Shown in pieces: positions 23,391 through 34,621 of a DNA stretch of 64,000 nt. A program made the translations under genes and the position numbers. The notes under the pieces were generated by a model. It did no database searches and was not told the DNA's origin. It saw nothing but the letters and a program-made list of their open reading frames with translations. The stretch comes from Sorghum bicolor (lineage: Eukaryota; Streptophyta; Magnoliopsida; Poales; Poaceae), in contig NC_012870.2 of assembly GCF_000003195.3 (NCBI RefSeq), positions 12,826,501 through 12,890,500 on the forward strand. The letters are read 5' to 3'. Positions within the stretch are counted from its first letter, which is position 1, and every line of letters begins with the position of its first letter.

Positions 23391-23670
23391 GGTAAATAAA
23401 AGCCGGTAACAAAATTTCCGTTGTGCTGCCTTCCCGACAAACGCAGAGCGCCATCGAATCGTCTCGTCTCGTCCCCTCCCTCCCCTCCTCTTCCTCGCCC
23501 AATCCCAGACAAATCCAATCCGAAATCATCTCCCCCCTCGCCTCGCCTCGCCGAGGAAGAGCAGAGAGAAGCGACGCCGCGTTCCTTCCTCCCGCGTCGA
23601 GCTCGATCTTCCCGGAGCCACCGCGGGAGGCGCAGACGTTGGGACAGCCTCGCGCGCGCGTCCCACGCCG
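23391..23670 (+). promoter_or_regulatory. Core promoter and noncoding first exon of LSD1-like gene
   Basis: A TATA-like GGTAAATAAAAG (about 23391-23402) precedes a CT-rich leader. The leader ends at a strong donor (CACGCCG|GTGAGT, intron from 23671). The intron's acceptor (TTCCAG at 23965) sits two bases before the start codon. A 5'-UTR intron of about 295 bp is therefore inferred. The exact transcription start is unknown. Confidence 0.55.
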
Positions 23671-23967
23671 GTGAGTCGCCTCGTCCTCCCCTCATCCTCT
23701 TCTCACGCTTGCCGGGGGTGCCAATCGATCTCGGATCCGTGCGAGGATAGCTGGCATGCGTGCTAATGGTAGGTACGCGTTGGGTGGTTGATCGAACGAT
23801 CGCGCTGTCGTCCCCAATCGAATTCAGTGCTGGGGCCCCCGGGGGTCGTCGCTCGACTCGTCCGATGGTCGGGACGTCGGGTTGCGTTGTTGTTTACGAT
23901 CTAGTTGCGATTGGGTGCTCATTCCGTGCGTGCTCTTTTTTTTTCCCCTCCTCCTTCGATTCCAGGT

Positions 23968-26699
23968 ATGCAGAGCCAGATCGTGTGCCATGCTTGCCGG
24001 ACCGTTCTACTCTACCCGCGAGGCGCGTCCAGCGTCTGCTGCGCCGTTTGCCAGGCCATCACCACCGTGCCGCCACCAGGTACGTACTGGATGCTTGGTT
24101 GGTTTCCCTTTCGACTGCTTGCTCCTCTGGAACTGGGACGCGGCAATAATCGCCGTTGATTCTCTCAACCTGTGCATAGCGAATTAGCTAGGGGTGCAAG
24201 AGAAACGAACATTTGAGCTTCACATTATGTACCCTACTAAGTACTCATAATAATAATGTTTTAATAGTGATAAATAATAAACTACAGAGTTTCGTGGTGT
24301 TTGGCTGGTATCGTGAGTCTGTTTACCAACACACATGAAAAATGGATTGGACAATAATTTACATGTCACAAGTAACTTTATCCTTCCTGCATACGTGCTG
24401 TTCAGTTTGGTTGGAAAAGTCAGCTGTTACTAAAGTTCAAGCTTGACCATACCTAGTTTTAATGTATGCATTCTCTTTGTTTATCGTCTGGGTATCATCT
24501 GGGACTCATGCTAGTCTAATAATCTGATTGTGGCTGCACTTGCACTTGGTTATCTCGTGCTGGGGCCCTCTGGATGGAAAACAGAGAAGTTGGAACTTTG
24601 CTAAAAAATAATGGACAAACCACTTTTTAAGTTTACACGTTCGGGCACTGACAATTCCTGTCTCCCTGCTCTGTATAATGTGCATTTGGTACTGAATACA
24701 TTGTCCGTGCATCTAAGGTGATTGACTGATGCTGGTACACCACAGCGGGTATTTTTCTGTATATGTGTTCATCCAATTGCATGTATTGTGATCCTATTCC
24801 TAGCATCAAAGCACAAATAGGAACTTAAAACATGTGTTACCCATAGTGTTCCACTTGCTATCTCTTCTGCCTTCTTCTATAGTTTTCCCAATAGCATCCT
24901 AAAAATTTGGTGAGCCCATATGATCATCACAAAAGTAAGCATGTTAGCTCACCGGTCATGGCATTTTTTATTGCTTTCACCAGCTTGTTTCTATTGCTGC
25001 GTTAGAATGTGGTGTAATTAAAAAAAATTACATAGCTTCATGTCAGATGCTCTAAATTCATCAGTCATTTGTGTATATATATGACATTAGAAGCAACCCT
25101 TCACAGCTTTTGTACCAAGCTCTATATTTCTATCAAGCTACAGATTCTATATCCTTTTCTTCTGTCCCTTTTTGTTCGCAATTTGTTTATGTGCTCACCT
25201 CTATGTTCCAGTCATCTTCTACCACCATGCATTCTGTTCACAATTTGTTTTGAAATGAGGCAAATCTTACAATATGACTTAGTATGTCTTATCTTCTCTG
25301 TTTCCAATGGAGTTCTTCTGCTGCTTTGCATGAAAGGAAAAGATTTACAAAGGGCTTACAAATACCATTATGAGATTTATAGTTGGTTGATGTTCTTTTA
25401 ACTTGGTTATTACAGGACTGGAGATGGCTCAGCTTATATGTGGTGGTTGTCGAACTTTGCTGATGTATACTCGCAGTGCAGACACCGTAAGGTGTTCATG
25501 TTGCAACACAGTCAATCTTGTTAGACCAGGTGTTATTGATTTCCCCCCTGCTCTTCCCTCTCTGAGCATTTTACATAACTACTTTCAGGCATTCATCCTC
25601 TCTTTACATAGAAGGGTTAACAATAAATTACTTTGTTTGACCATTGTCATTCACAATGAAACTGAGTAAATCTATGCATAACGCCATAGCTTTATGTAAA
25701 TATATTATTGTAGTAAATTAAGTTATGATGATGATACCTTGACATAGTAATCAGGACATGTGGCACACTTGTTTCTTTCTGGTAACTTGTTTTAGCATGA
25801 CCTATAAACCAGGCATAGTTTAATGCTCCATTTAGTTGGGCAAGAGGACATTGAACAACAGCAGTGTGCTTTTTCAACCTGTAATTGTGGGCTCTGTGTG
25901 TATCTTGTTCTGTTTTTCGGCAGCTTGCCCTTTTTAAGCGGCTGGGGATGTTTTGTAGCCTGCTGAGGTGTTTCTGCCATTGAGGCAAAACTGTGTTTTC
26001 TTTCTTCCCTTTAATGCAAGGCAGAGCTCCTGCCACTTTTCTTTCAAAAAAAACTTTAGTTGGATATGGAGCTTAGGTTGCATGTCCATTTGTGTGGGTA
26101 TCCCTTATGATGAGCAATTTCTCTTTTGTGCAGTGAATAATATAGCTCATGTGAACTGCGGCCAGTGCCGGACAACTTTGATGTATCCGTATGGCGCACC
26201 TTCAGTAAAATGTGCCATATGCAATTATGTCACGACTACCGGAGTATGTCAAAGCCTCATTCTTTGCCTACTTGCCATGCAAATGCAATCAGTGTATGCA
26301 GAGTTCACTGAACTTTGTTCTGAATCTCAGGTAAATACTGTGGCACCCACTCCATCTGCGAGGCCAACATCAAATGAGTCTTCATATATTGGCTCATCTA
26401 CTTCTGCTGTAAGTCCTTCCTTATCAATGAAATTCTGGTTTAACTAGTCATTCTTGAAACAGAGTGATTTATCACCTTTTTGTTTTCATCCTGCAGCCTA
26501 AATCTCAACCTCAGAATGTAACTGTTGTTGTTGAGAACCCTATGACAGTTGACGACAAGGGAAAACTTGTAAGCTCTTCTTGACCTACGGAGTTGCATAT
26601 TTTGCATCGTTGACTGAACGATCGTTTGATTAACTTCGTTTTGTTGGCTTCACACAGGTCAGCAGCGTTGTAGTTGGAGTCACAGCTGGGAAAGTGTGA
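23968..26699 (+). CDS. LSD1: LSD1-type zinc-finger protein (175 aa, 6 coding exons)
   Basis: Plant LSD1 family regulator of superoxide-linked cell death. Coding exons: 23968-24079, 25416-25529, 26134-26243, 26331-26408, 26497-26568 and 26658-26699, all in frame. Three LSD1-type zinc fingers of form CxxC-14-CxxC are complete: C7/C10/C25/C28, C46/C49/C64/C67 and C84/C87/C102/C105. They contain the family signatures YPRGAS, MYTR and [11 protein letters not shown] Pro/Ser/Thr linker and a conserved tail ([20 protein letters not shown]) follow, as in Arabidopsis LSD1. Finger 1 has Cys24 where Arg is usual (VCCAVC for VRCAxC), giving three cysteines close together. The family is known to act as negative regulators or scaffolds in nucleus and cytoplasm. 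A LINE fragment lies in the third coding intron. Confidence 0.93.
25840..26054 (+). mobile_element. 5'-truncated LINE tail (215 bp) with 9-bp TSD
   Basis: TTTAGTTGG occurs at 25831-25839 and again at 26055-26063. Between them lies a noncoding stretch ending in a grass LINE 3' signature (CCTTTAATGCAAGGCAGAGC) and poly(A) at 26047-26054. It lies in sense orientation within the LSD1-like intron 25530-26133. Confidence 0.8.
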
Positions 26700-29199
26700 C
26701 TTTCTTGACACTTCGTACATTATTATTGTTTGTTCTATATACAAAGTTGGAAATACCATGCAGCATCCAATGCTTGGTTGCTTGGATATCCTTGGAGATA
26801 CACCATGAAGTATTTTTATTAGGACCTTGCTGATGAAACAATGGTCGGACACTGTGTATTGATTCTTTTGTGTGTATAATATGGGCTCTATTAGACTTCT
26901 GTAATCAGATAGTTGAGAGGAATTACAGCATAGTTTCATTATACGTGCGTTGTTACGCAATTTATTTGTTTGTTAGTTTGTGCTGTCTTGGTTGTTCATA
27001 GTGTGTTACTGTTATACTTGTGTACGGTACTCATTTTAAAAGGGAAAGCTGCAAAATGTTGGCAACGGTTGACTAGGATATGTGATGCGTCAGACAGCGA
27101 TTGATGTGCGGTTACCTCAAGAAACCGAAGCTGCATTTGTCGAGTTCGTTCCCTGATTTGAGCGGGACGAGTTCTGGAGCTATCCTGGTTTGACTTGGCT
27201 TTCTGCTGTTCGGCACCTCAGATCTATATCTCAGTTTAGATCTCCGAAACTACTTTGGCACGGGTCTGGTTCTCAGAATTGAACCAGGAATGGGAGAGTA
27301 TTTTCATTTCGGGGCTATTTCGATGTAGGGTTTGTGTGATTCACTTCCAGAATTTGTCATGTCATGGCGAAGATTTAACAAGTTATATTTGGGCTAGTAT
27401 TTAGTTTGCTACCAAAACTTGCCAAACTCTTCCATTTGATTTGTTAAATCTATGGCAATTTTTATCTAACTTTTGGCTTGCCATATCTTTGGCACGACAA
27501 ATTTTAGAATTCAACTAAGCAAGAACCGTAATGCTGAATTAGAAACAGGATTGCAGTACGATTGTACATAATTTTATTTTTTCTAACCGTGACGTATCGC
27601 GTGTTTAGGAGGAAATCAAGTCAAGTGAAGTAAAAAAAAAGCCGTATGGTAAAGGCTGGGTTACCAAGCAGAGATCACCTAAAGCATGCTAGGGTATTAT
27701 TACCTCCGTTCCATTTTATAAATCATTTGCAGTCGGGCACCCGATCACCAGCCGTCGATCAACGACGTAGCCCAAGAGTGAAGGGCCGAGATCAACGACA
27801 CATATACGTGACATCGTCAATGGGGCGCCAACAGTGCATGTCCTCCTTGACCACATTCACGTCTGGGATGGGAGGTGGTGAAAGAAATCGTATTACATAA
27901 AGACACACCGGACATGCTGCTATGACGCTGCATCGTTGTCTTTTTAGGGGAACAGGAGGAACCGAGAGGGCCAGTCCCTACTTGAAATGCATTAATAAAA
28001 CAAACCAAACCAATACAAGACCAGAGAGACAAGGAAGAAAAACAGAAAGTCCTCATATTACACAAGCTGCTCTAGCCACGAAGAAATAAAAAGCAATGTG
28101 CCTCTATTTCATGACACTACCAAATTAGTGGAGTTCTCCTAATGTTTTTAATTAGTAATAAAACACTAACACTAGTCATATCACTAGAGAATCCTCACTA
28201 GGAGATATTTACTAGAAAAAATTTATACTAAATTTTGAATACTAAAACAGTAGAAATCCACATTACTATAAGAAGTTGAAATTTTTGGTTGTGCGAGGAG
28301 AATAACTAAGCCGATAACTATCTCGATCTGAAAGTAGCCTCTCCTTTGAAAGTATTTGAGGAGCTCCAGTAATTGATGATGGAGTTGTGCCAAATCGAGC
28401 CTAAGTATAAAGCTTATTGTCTACCTAGCTTTGAAGTCAGTAGGAAAATTTTTACATTTAAGCAAACTTTTCAACTATGTTCAAAATAATTTTACATAAA
28501 TATGCAAAAACATGAGACTGACAATTACAAAACTTTCGAGGTCTCCGACTTCAGGACCTATTTAGTTCCCTATTTGAGTAATTTTTTTTTTAAGTTTTGG
28601 CCCACCATTTTGCAGAATAGAACTAAACATCTTCCAAATTTTTTTAGTAAAATGGTTGTCATTTTGCATTCTGAATTTTGGTATCAAGAGGTAAAAAAAA
28701 CAACTAAAAGAGCCTTCACTACCACCTAACCTTGAAAATTTTAGTATTTTGGATGGAACTAAACATAACCCTAAAATGTTTTATATTTTACATTTCATCA
28801 TTACAAAGTAGTTGATATTTTGTATTTTACATTCTATGGCAAACTTAACAGGGCCTCAATTTGCAACTAGAGATAAAAACTTGTTATACCTTGGTTTTAG
28901 AAACACTTAAGCCGATTCACAGACGTGGGGGATCCACTCTAGCCTTGCCCAAACTCATATGTATACACTGCAAAACACGGTGGTTCTGTAGAAGAGAGAT
29001 GAGGAGGGAACCGAGGAAGCAACATGCATGCCGCGCGCTTGCCACTTCTAGTTCTAGGACCGGCAGAGCTCATGCCCTCTGGAGCCGCACGTCAACCTCA
29101 ACCATGGCCATCTTTTCTCTTGTTTCCGCAGCAATGGCAACCTGCTTCTATTTGAATTTTGATACTCTCTATATATACCCGTACTCCCTCCATCATCGT
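26700..29199. other. Intergenic region with degraded repeats
   Basis: Holds the LSD1 3' UTR (to roughly 27000), then AT-rich DNA. A possible LINE 3' tail on the minus strand lies near 27940-28075 (weak). A MITE-like pair TTTAGTTCC...GGAACTAAACATAACC spans about 28557-28775, and a Stowaway-like start (CCTCCGTTCCATTTTATAAA) lies near 27702. No gene could be supported. Confidence 0.5.
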
Positions 29200-29452
29200 C
29201 AGGGACGAAGCCAGAAAAAAATTTAGGGGAGGCTGAAAAAAATTCCACATCGACTTAGATCTACTATTACCTCTCGTAAATATAGATTAATGATGAAATT
29301 CACAAAATATATCTAAAAAATAAAGTTCGCAGCCCACCCTACCCTATAAATTTGTGTCTAAAATTAGAAGAAGAGCACTAGGGATTCCACTAGGCCAGCA
29401 GCGGTAGGGGGGGGCTGGAGCCCCCCTAGTCCCACTGCTGGCTTCGTCGCTA
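29200..29452. mobile_element. hAT-type MITE (253 bp) with 8-bp TSD
   Basis: Termini CAGGGACGAAGCCAG and CTGGCTTCGTCGCTA are inverted (13 of 15 match). They are flanked by the perfect 8-bp repeat ATCATCGT (29192-29199 and 29453-29460), diagnostic of hAT. It contains a G/C-run hairpin (GGGGGGGCTGGAGCCCCCCT). Confidence 0.9.
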
Positions 29453-29496
29453 ATCATCGTAAACGGCATTACCCCCGGACGCGGTTTTTTTTGCCC

Positions 29497-29648
29497 TTAA
29501 GGGCATATGCCCTCACTCTCCCACCCATTAGATTCGTTTCGAGAAGTGTGCAAACATACATCTCAAAGCAGTTTCACATTGAGACGTGTGTTTGCACACT
29601 TCTTAAAGCGAATCTAATGGGTGGGAGAGTGAGGGCACATGCCCTCAA
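29497..29648. mobile_element. Fold-back MITE: ~70-bp arms, very short loop
   Basis: The left arm (TTAAGGGCATATGCCCTCAC...) and right arm (...GTGAGGGCACATGCCCTCAA) are inverted copies with a handful of mismatches. They are separated by roughly 12-15 bases around 29570-29585. A transcript would form an almost perfect hairpin of ~70 bp. Confidence 0.85.
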
Positions 29649-29937
29649 GTTACCCATTACCCCCTCCATTTTCTTTTTTCTCTTTTTTTCTTCCTCGGCT
29701 CATATCTCTGCACTTCTTTTGTTTTATAATATCAGAAGCAAGGGTGTGGCAGTGTGGCTGTGGCCCCTAATAATATTCCAAATTTCCAACATTTTTAGCT
29801 GTTACCTGGCCTAGCTTGCTATTCTTGCTTTGCTCGGCCAACTTATTTGGGACTTAACATGTGATCGATCGCGTTACATATATGGTAGTACTAGTTGTAG
29901 TGTAGACGGGTACATACACTGTGTAGAAGAGCAGAAC

Positions 29938-29972
29938 CTGCACACACACACACTGACACACACACACACACA
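29938..29972. repeat. (CA)n microsatellite
   Basis: CACACA tract with one interruption (CTGA), in the presumed leader of the signal-peptide exon at 29993. Confidence 0.95.
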
Positions 29973-29992
29973 GCAATCCATGCATATCCACC

Positions 29993-30058
29993 ATGGCGAG
30001 GCTCCAATTCATCTTCTTCCTCATGCTGGCAGTCGTCGTCTTCCTCGCGGAGATCCAG
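29993..30058 (+). CDS. First exon of a putative secreted peptide gene (partial)
   Basis: CCACCATGG is an optimal start context. The 22 codons (MARLQFIFFLMLAVVVFLAE plus IQ) form a textbook signal peptide: basic n-region, then about 15 hydrophobic residues. The exon ends CAG|GTAATG, a strong splice donor. A TATA-like run (ACATATATGG) lies about 120 bp upstream. The exon encoding the mature peptide is not evident: an acceptor near 30121 would add a Trp/Arg-rich tail without cysteines, and beyond it lies CACTA-like sequence. It may be a small secreted peptide gene disrupted after exon 1, or one whose exon 2 I failed to recognise. Confidence 0.45.
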
Positions 30059-30289
30059 GTAATGTAGCAAGGAATTGCATGAGAAAATATAATATGTCTT
30101 CCATTCATTTACATTTGTTACAGTATGCATCACGCGTGGGCAGGTGGGAGCTCTCCACACCCTGGTGGGCACTCACCCTGGTCGGCGTGGCCAGATGGGG
30201 GCTCGGGACACGACGGAGGCCACGGCGACGACGGGTCAGAGTCACAACACTAGGGATGAGGCGCTAGCGACTTCGAGCAGTGATATTGA

Positions 30290-30940
30290 TGTGGACTTGT
30301 GGTTTATGTTATGAACCTGTGGCTTATGTTATGAACTTGTGGCGACTTTATGTTAGATTTGTCATATCTATGTGAATTTGTGATATCTGTGGACTCCAAT
30401 ATGTTTTATGTATGATTTATATGTGGATTTGTGATATAGACATGTGGATTTGTGATATGTGGCTGTGCATGTAAAAAATAGAAAAAAAAACAAAAAAATT
30501 CCAGCTTTGTCGAGAGCCAGAATATCAGCACTCGGCAAAGATGGAAAGCCAGAATACCAGAATACCAGCTTTGCCGAGAGCCTACCAGGCTAGCTCTCGG
30601 CAAAGTTCTCCTTTGCCGAGAGCCAGCCTGGCAGGCTCTCGGCAAAGATTTTTTTTTTTTAAAAAAATAAAAAGTCTTTCCGAGAGGCGACTAGCCCGGC
30701 TCTCGGTAAAGACAACGTCAACTTTGACGTTTCTCGACGGCGCCGTGGGTTTTGCCGAGGGCGCTTCTGGCCTTTGGTAAAGTCTTTGCCGAGAGCCTCG
30801 ACAGTGGCTCTCGGCAAAGAATTATTTGCCGAGAGCTTCTTTGTCGAGAGCCACGTGGCAGGCTTTCGGCAAAACCTTTGCCGATGGCTTTTAGGTCTTT
30901 GTCGAGAGCTCTCGGCTCTCGGCAAAGAAGGTGGATTAGT
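30290..30940. mobile_element. CACTA (En/Spm) terminal-region remnant
   Basis: Many direct and inverted copies of a CTTTGCCGAGAGCC motif (30505-30930) are typical subterminal transposase-binding repeats of grass CACTA elements. To their left (30290-30470) lie repeats of the type GTGGATTTGTGATAT, often seen before the 3' terminus of these elements. No CACTA terminus with a 3-bp duplication was located, so the boundaries are approximate. Confidence 0.65.
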
Positions 30941-31286
30941 AGGGACGGTGTGAAAATGGGTGCAAGCAGCCATGCACCATAGTCTAGCGCGCCCCGCGGT
31001 TTCTGGTGAATCAGCTCCAGCGGCACCCTGCTGCATGGCGCAACGCATTGGTGTCCCCGCCTCACGCGCATGCATAGAGAGGAAGAGAGATCAGAGATGA
31101 CCGACCGAGCTAGCTCGTGCTGCCCTGCCACCATGCATGTCTTGCGCCGCCGGCCCTCACACTCTCGCACAGCTACAGCTAGAGCTCCTCCACGGCGGCA
31201 GTGCGGCACGGCGTCGCCCATCCACGCCGTGGATTTGCTTGTTCGATCCCTCGATTCGAGTTTTGTTCCGCTAGCTATGCTCTTAA

Positions 31287-31516
31287 GGCCTTCCGAAAAA
31301 TTTTGTAAAATTTTTCAGATTCTTCGTCACATCAAATCTTTAGACATATGCATGAAGTATTAAATATAGACAAAAAAACTAATTGCACAGTTTGATCTGA
31401 ATTGACGAGACGAATCTTTTGAGTCTAGTTAGTACATGATTGGATAATATTTATCAAATACAAACGAAAGTGGTACTATTTCTATTTTGCAAAAAAATTT
31501 AGAACTAAACAATGCC
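31287..31516. mobile_element. Tourist-like MITE (230 bp), inverted orientation
   Basis: GGCCTTCCGAAAAATT...AGAACTAAACAATGCC with the family core in complement orientation (CGTCACATCAAATC). TAA flanks both ends (31284-31286, 31517-31519). Its right end is overlapped by the target site of the LINE at 31533. Confidence 0.82.
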
Positions 31517-31532
31517 TAAGTTTGCTTTCCTT

Positions 31533-31969
31533 TTTTTTAAAAGGAGGCAAAGCCCCCGCTTTTAAGAAAGCAAGGTAGCAGTTCACAGACTGGGAACACC
31601 AGTTTAACAGGAAAGCAAAAAAGACACTCCCAGAACAAACCAGCCTAATACAAGACTAAATTTCCAACACATCAGACATGAGGATCTCATTAGGCTTGAA
31701 GGACTTGAGCCAGCGAGTGATTGAAGCTTTAATCTGCATGATACGTTCCTGATCTTCCCCTTTAAGCTTCACGCTCCATTTCTGCATCAGCGAAAGAGCA
31801 ATGTACAGAACATCAGTTGGCGTCTTTGGAATCTTCTTTTCAATAGCAATCTTATTCCTAGTTGTCCAAAGGGCCCACGCAAAACCTGCGAAAATAAAGA
31901 TGATTAACCTAATCGGAATAGGCCTTTTGCCTTTTAGCCAGGACCCACAGAAGTCATCCCAAGAAGTAG
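31533..31969 (-). mobile_element. 5'-truncated LINE (437 bp) with perfect 19-bp TSD
   Basis: The 19-bp sequence GCCTAAGTTTGCTTTCCTT occurs at 31514-31532 and 31970-31988. Between them, on the minus strand, is the C-terminal part of a plant LINE ORF2. It shows the post-RT region with WALWTTRNKIAIEKK and a stop at 31656, then a 3' UTR ending in poly(A), seen as poly(T) at 31531-31538 on the plus strand. Only the last ~105 codons survive, the usual product of aborted target-primed reverse transcription. Confidence 0.9.
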
Positions 31970-32277
31970 GCCTAAGTTTGCTTTCCTTGCCCTGCCTCCT
32001 GCTTGATCTGTCGCCCGCAGCAGACGAACTGAACGACAACAGTTTGCTCATGCTTCCATGCATAGTGTCATGATGTGGGACTTGCGCGGATGAGATGAGC
32101 GTCGACGCGTAGGGCCTGCGGGTCGCGACGTTGGCACGGCACCGAGAACGACCGCAAAGGCCGTGACACGGGCGCTGGTTCATGCGTGCTCGATCGATCG
32201 GCTGTCAGACGCGTCGTGGCGAGCGGCTCTGATTTGTGATTCAAACAAACGAGGGAGTAGTTTTTGGATGGCAATAA

Positions 32278-32330
32278 GGCCCTGTAATCGCGAGACGAAT
32301 TTTTTAAGCCTAGTTACTCCATGATTAGCC
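32278..32330. mobile_element. Tourist-like MITE fragment
   Basis: Only the segment matching CGCGAGACGAATTTTTTAAG and CTAGTTACTCCATGATT of the common MITE family is left. Confidence 0.55.
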
Positions 32331-32337
32331 TTAAGTG

Positions 32338-33064
32338 CACAAATGTATAACTCCTCAGAAATTTTAGTTCGCTTATATTTATCACGATAGGACTTGGGTT
32401 CAAGCTTTCCCCAGCTCCTTTTCATCAATAGACTCCTAACGTCTACGAAGGAGCATGGTTCATTCGACCAAATTCCTACCTCTATTTGAGGAGTTTAGGT
32501 TTTGCAAAACTCCATAGACATGTAGAAGAGAAATGTTATCCCCTCATTGGTAACTTATAGTTCCCATATCTGACTAAACCGACGGAAAAAAAAACTTCTA
32601 CAAAATAAATCAGAGGACTAGCTAGTAGCCGGCCCACGTAATATAAAATGGCAAACATACCTTATCAAAGGTGGAAACTTATATTTTATAAATACGTCAT
32701 GGCTTTTTCAAGTGACTGCAAATCAATTGTCGTTTCACGCCTCTCATCCGTTTTGATACACGACATTTCCGCCTATACAGGCCTAACGGGCACTTTTTCC
32801 TTTAAATTCGCCGAATCTAAGCGTTGTCGTGATATGGAAAAAACTAAATTTCGTGTCGAATGCATCAAAATATACTTTCCTCGTAGTCTTTTCTCTCTCT
32901 TAGCCATCAGATCAACAATCCTTGCACTAGTACCTTGTTCGGGGCTGCAAACTGTGTCCATGACCAGCAGGATGAACAAAATCTGCTCCTGGCTGTATAT
33001 CCATAATGCAGCTATCCATCCACAGTAACAAAAACCAGTCGGGCCAAGACATGTGTACCAGTGC
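32338..33064. repeat. Dispersed repeat unit, copy A (with ndhB fragment)
   Basis: This ~730-bp segment is repeated at 35236-35939 with high similarity over its whole length, from CACAAATGTATAACTCCTCA to GGGCCAAGACATGTG. A shorter version lies at 34622-34960. It begins with a chloroplast ndhB piece and continues with a noncoding part (ATGGCAAACATACCTTATCA...). No TIR, LTR or poly(A) seen, so the mobile class is unknown; a Helitron-type carrier is one possibility. Confidence 0.75.
32343..32555 (+). pseudogene. ndhB: Plastid ndhB fragment in nuclear repeat, copy A
   Basis: Translation of the plus strand gives a degraded version of the NDH subunit 2 segment seen cleanly in copy B (35241-35459). 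Shared parts include FHQW-type surroundings and the downstream CRREMLSP-like sequence (ACATGTAGAAGAGAAATG). Substitutions disrupt the frame. Derived from plastid DNA, not functional. Confidence 0.7.
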
Positions 33065-34621
33065 CATGTTTGTTCCTACCAATATTGCGCTCCTCGCAAG
33101 TTGAGGAGTGGCCGATGATGGTCGTTGTGTCCTAGCGCACCTAGTCATGTGCTCGTTAGCCCCTAGCACCTTCCCTAGCTGCTGGTCTTTGTAGCCATGC
33201 CTCCACTGCAAGCCATACCACCAAGCAGACTCCACCCTGTGAAATGGTCACCGGTGTCACTCATTTAGCCTACACCTAAACCCGTCTATGCCAAATCGAA
33301 GGCTAGGGTTGTGTAGCGACCTTGCCTCTGCAAGCCTTTGTGCCACTATCACCATGAGCACCACCACCAACCCTAAGTCACCATCTTTCGCCCCTTGCTG
33401 CCTCCATCAATTCGGAGAGTGTGCGAGCCTCTAGAGGCCATAGGATCAGTCCCTTGAGACTACAGAAGAGCCCCCATAGCATGACATCATCGTCGGTGAG
33501 CCCTCTGGAGCCAAGCATATCAAGCACCTAAGAGCAGAGGAATAGGAGCCCTCTCCCCATTTTCTCCTGTTGGTCACCCACTTAGGTATGGAAATAGGAT
33601 AGATTTGAATCAGGTGGAGCCTTCGCGGATCCGAACCCAAAACTCGAACTCAAAACCTAAATCCACCCTGAACACCGGTTCGAGTGATAATCCAAACCCA
33701 AAACCAAACTTGGTGAATCCCCGAAACCAGATTGGTTAACCTAAACCTGAAACCCACCACTATATGACAATACAAAAAATAATAATGAATTTTTAGCAAC
33801 ATATGCATGATATATATTACATATTCACAAACAAGAGACAATAAGCAACACACAATTTTATGACTCAACGAACGAATTTAATAGCTTAGATAAACAATTT
33901 ATTAATAAAAACATATGAGTTTTTTAATTCAAAATGTTCTATTTTGGACATCCACTGGATATCCATAGGTGAAAACGAAACCCGGTCCCAAACCCAAAAA
34001 CCGTGGGAAAAAACCGAGCCAAACCCGCTGGACCCGAAATCCACGTAGCTTCGACCCAAAACTGCACCATTGCCATATCTACACATGGAGCATCGTATGC
34101 GTAGGCACTGCATGAACCCACTTCCTTATGGACCAATAGTGGTCCACGGTGCACCATGCCCTGGTCCACCGTAGTCCGTAGTCCAGCTTCATGAGGGGAG
34201 GCTACTAGGAGCCAAGCCGACTACATGGCCACCCGGACAACCAATGCGTATCAAGCCTGGCCCAGCCCAAACCAGCTTGCGACCTAGCCCGCTAAGCCCA
34301 CTTAGGCTCAGTCTGTGTTGATTGTTGATCGGTCAGCATTGACCATTGACCTAGACCCCACCTGTCATTGATCGTAGATTTTGGACCCTACCTGCCAGTG
34401 ACCGTTGAGGCATCACCCAATCAGAGAGTGCCATATGGCAGCTCTAAGTATTTTCTTCTCATTTTCTTTTTCAAAAGATGAATTAATCTTAGAAAATCCA
34501 TAGGAAATTCGTACGATTTTAGAAATATGAAACCAGTGTCCAATTTTTTTTCTAAAAATAAGCTCTACGTCATAGGTTATGTCCTCGAACCCCACATGGC
34601 CACATGGCAATCGCCAGGACT
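33065..34621. other. Intergenic region between repeat copies
   Basis: No gene supported. Around 33600-34060 there are many short CCCAAACC/AACCCGAAA-type motifs, a low-complexity pattern often seen in degraded transposons. ORFs of up to 102 aa lack recognisable domains. Confidence 0.5.

Noticed and set aside
22975..23695. Minus-strand ORFs of 184 and 143 aa upstream of LSD1
   Set aside because: They overlap the LSD1 leader and promoter, are low-complexity (Arg/Gly) and have no family resemblance.
27940..28075. Possible LINE 3' tail on the minus strand
   Set aside because: Sequence style (TTGTATTGG...CCTCCTGTTCCCC) is suggestive, but there is no coding part or TSD; too weak for its own entry.
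28554..28775. MITE-like pair TTTAGTTCC...GGAACTAAACATAACC
   Set aside because: The termini are partly matched but the interior does not resemble the common family, and no target duplication is visible; mentioned only within the intergenic entry.
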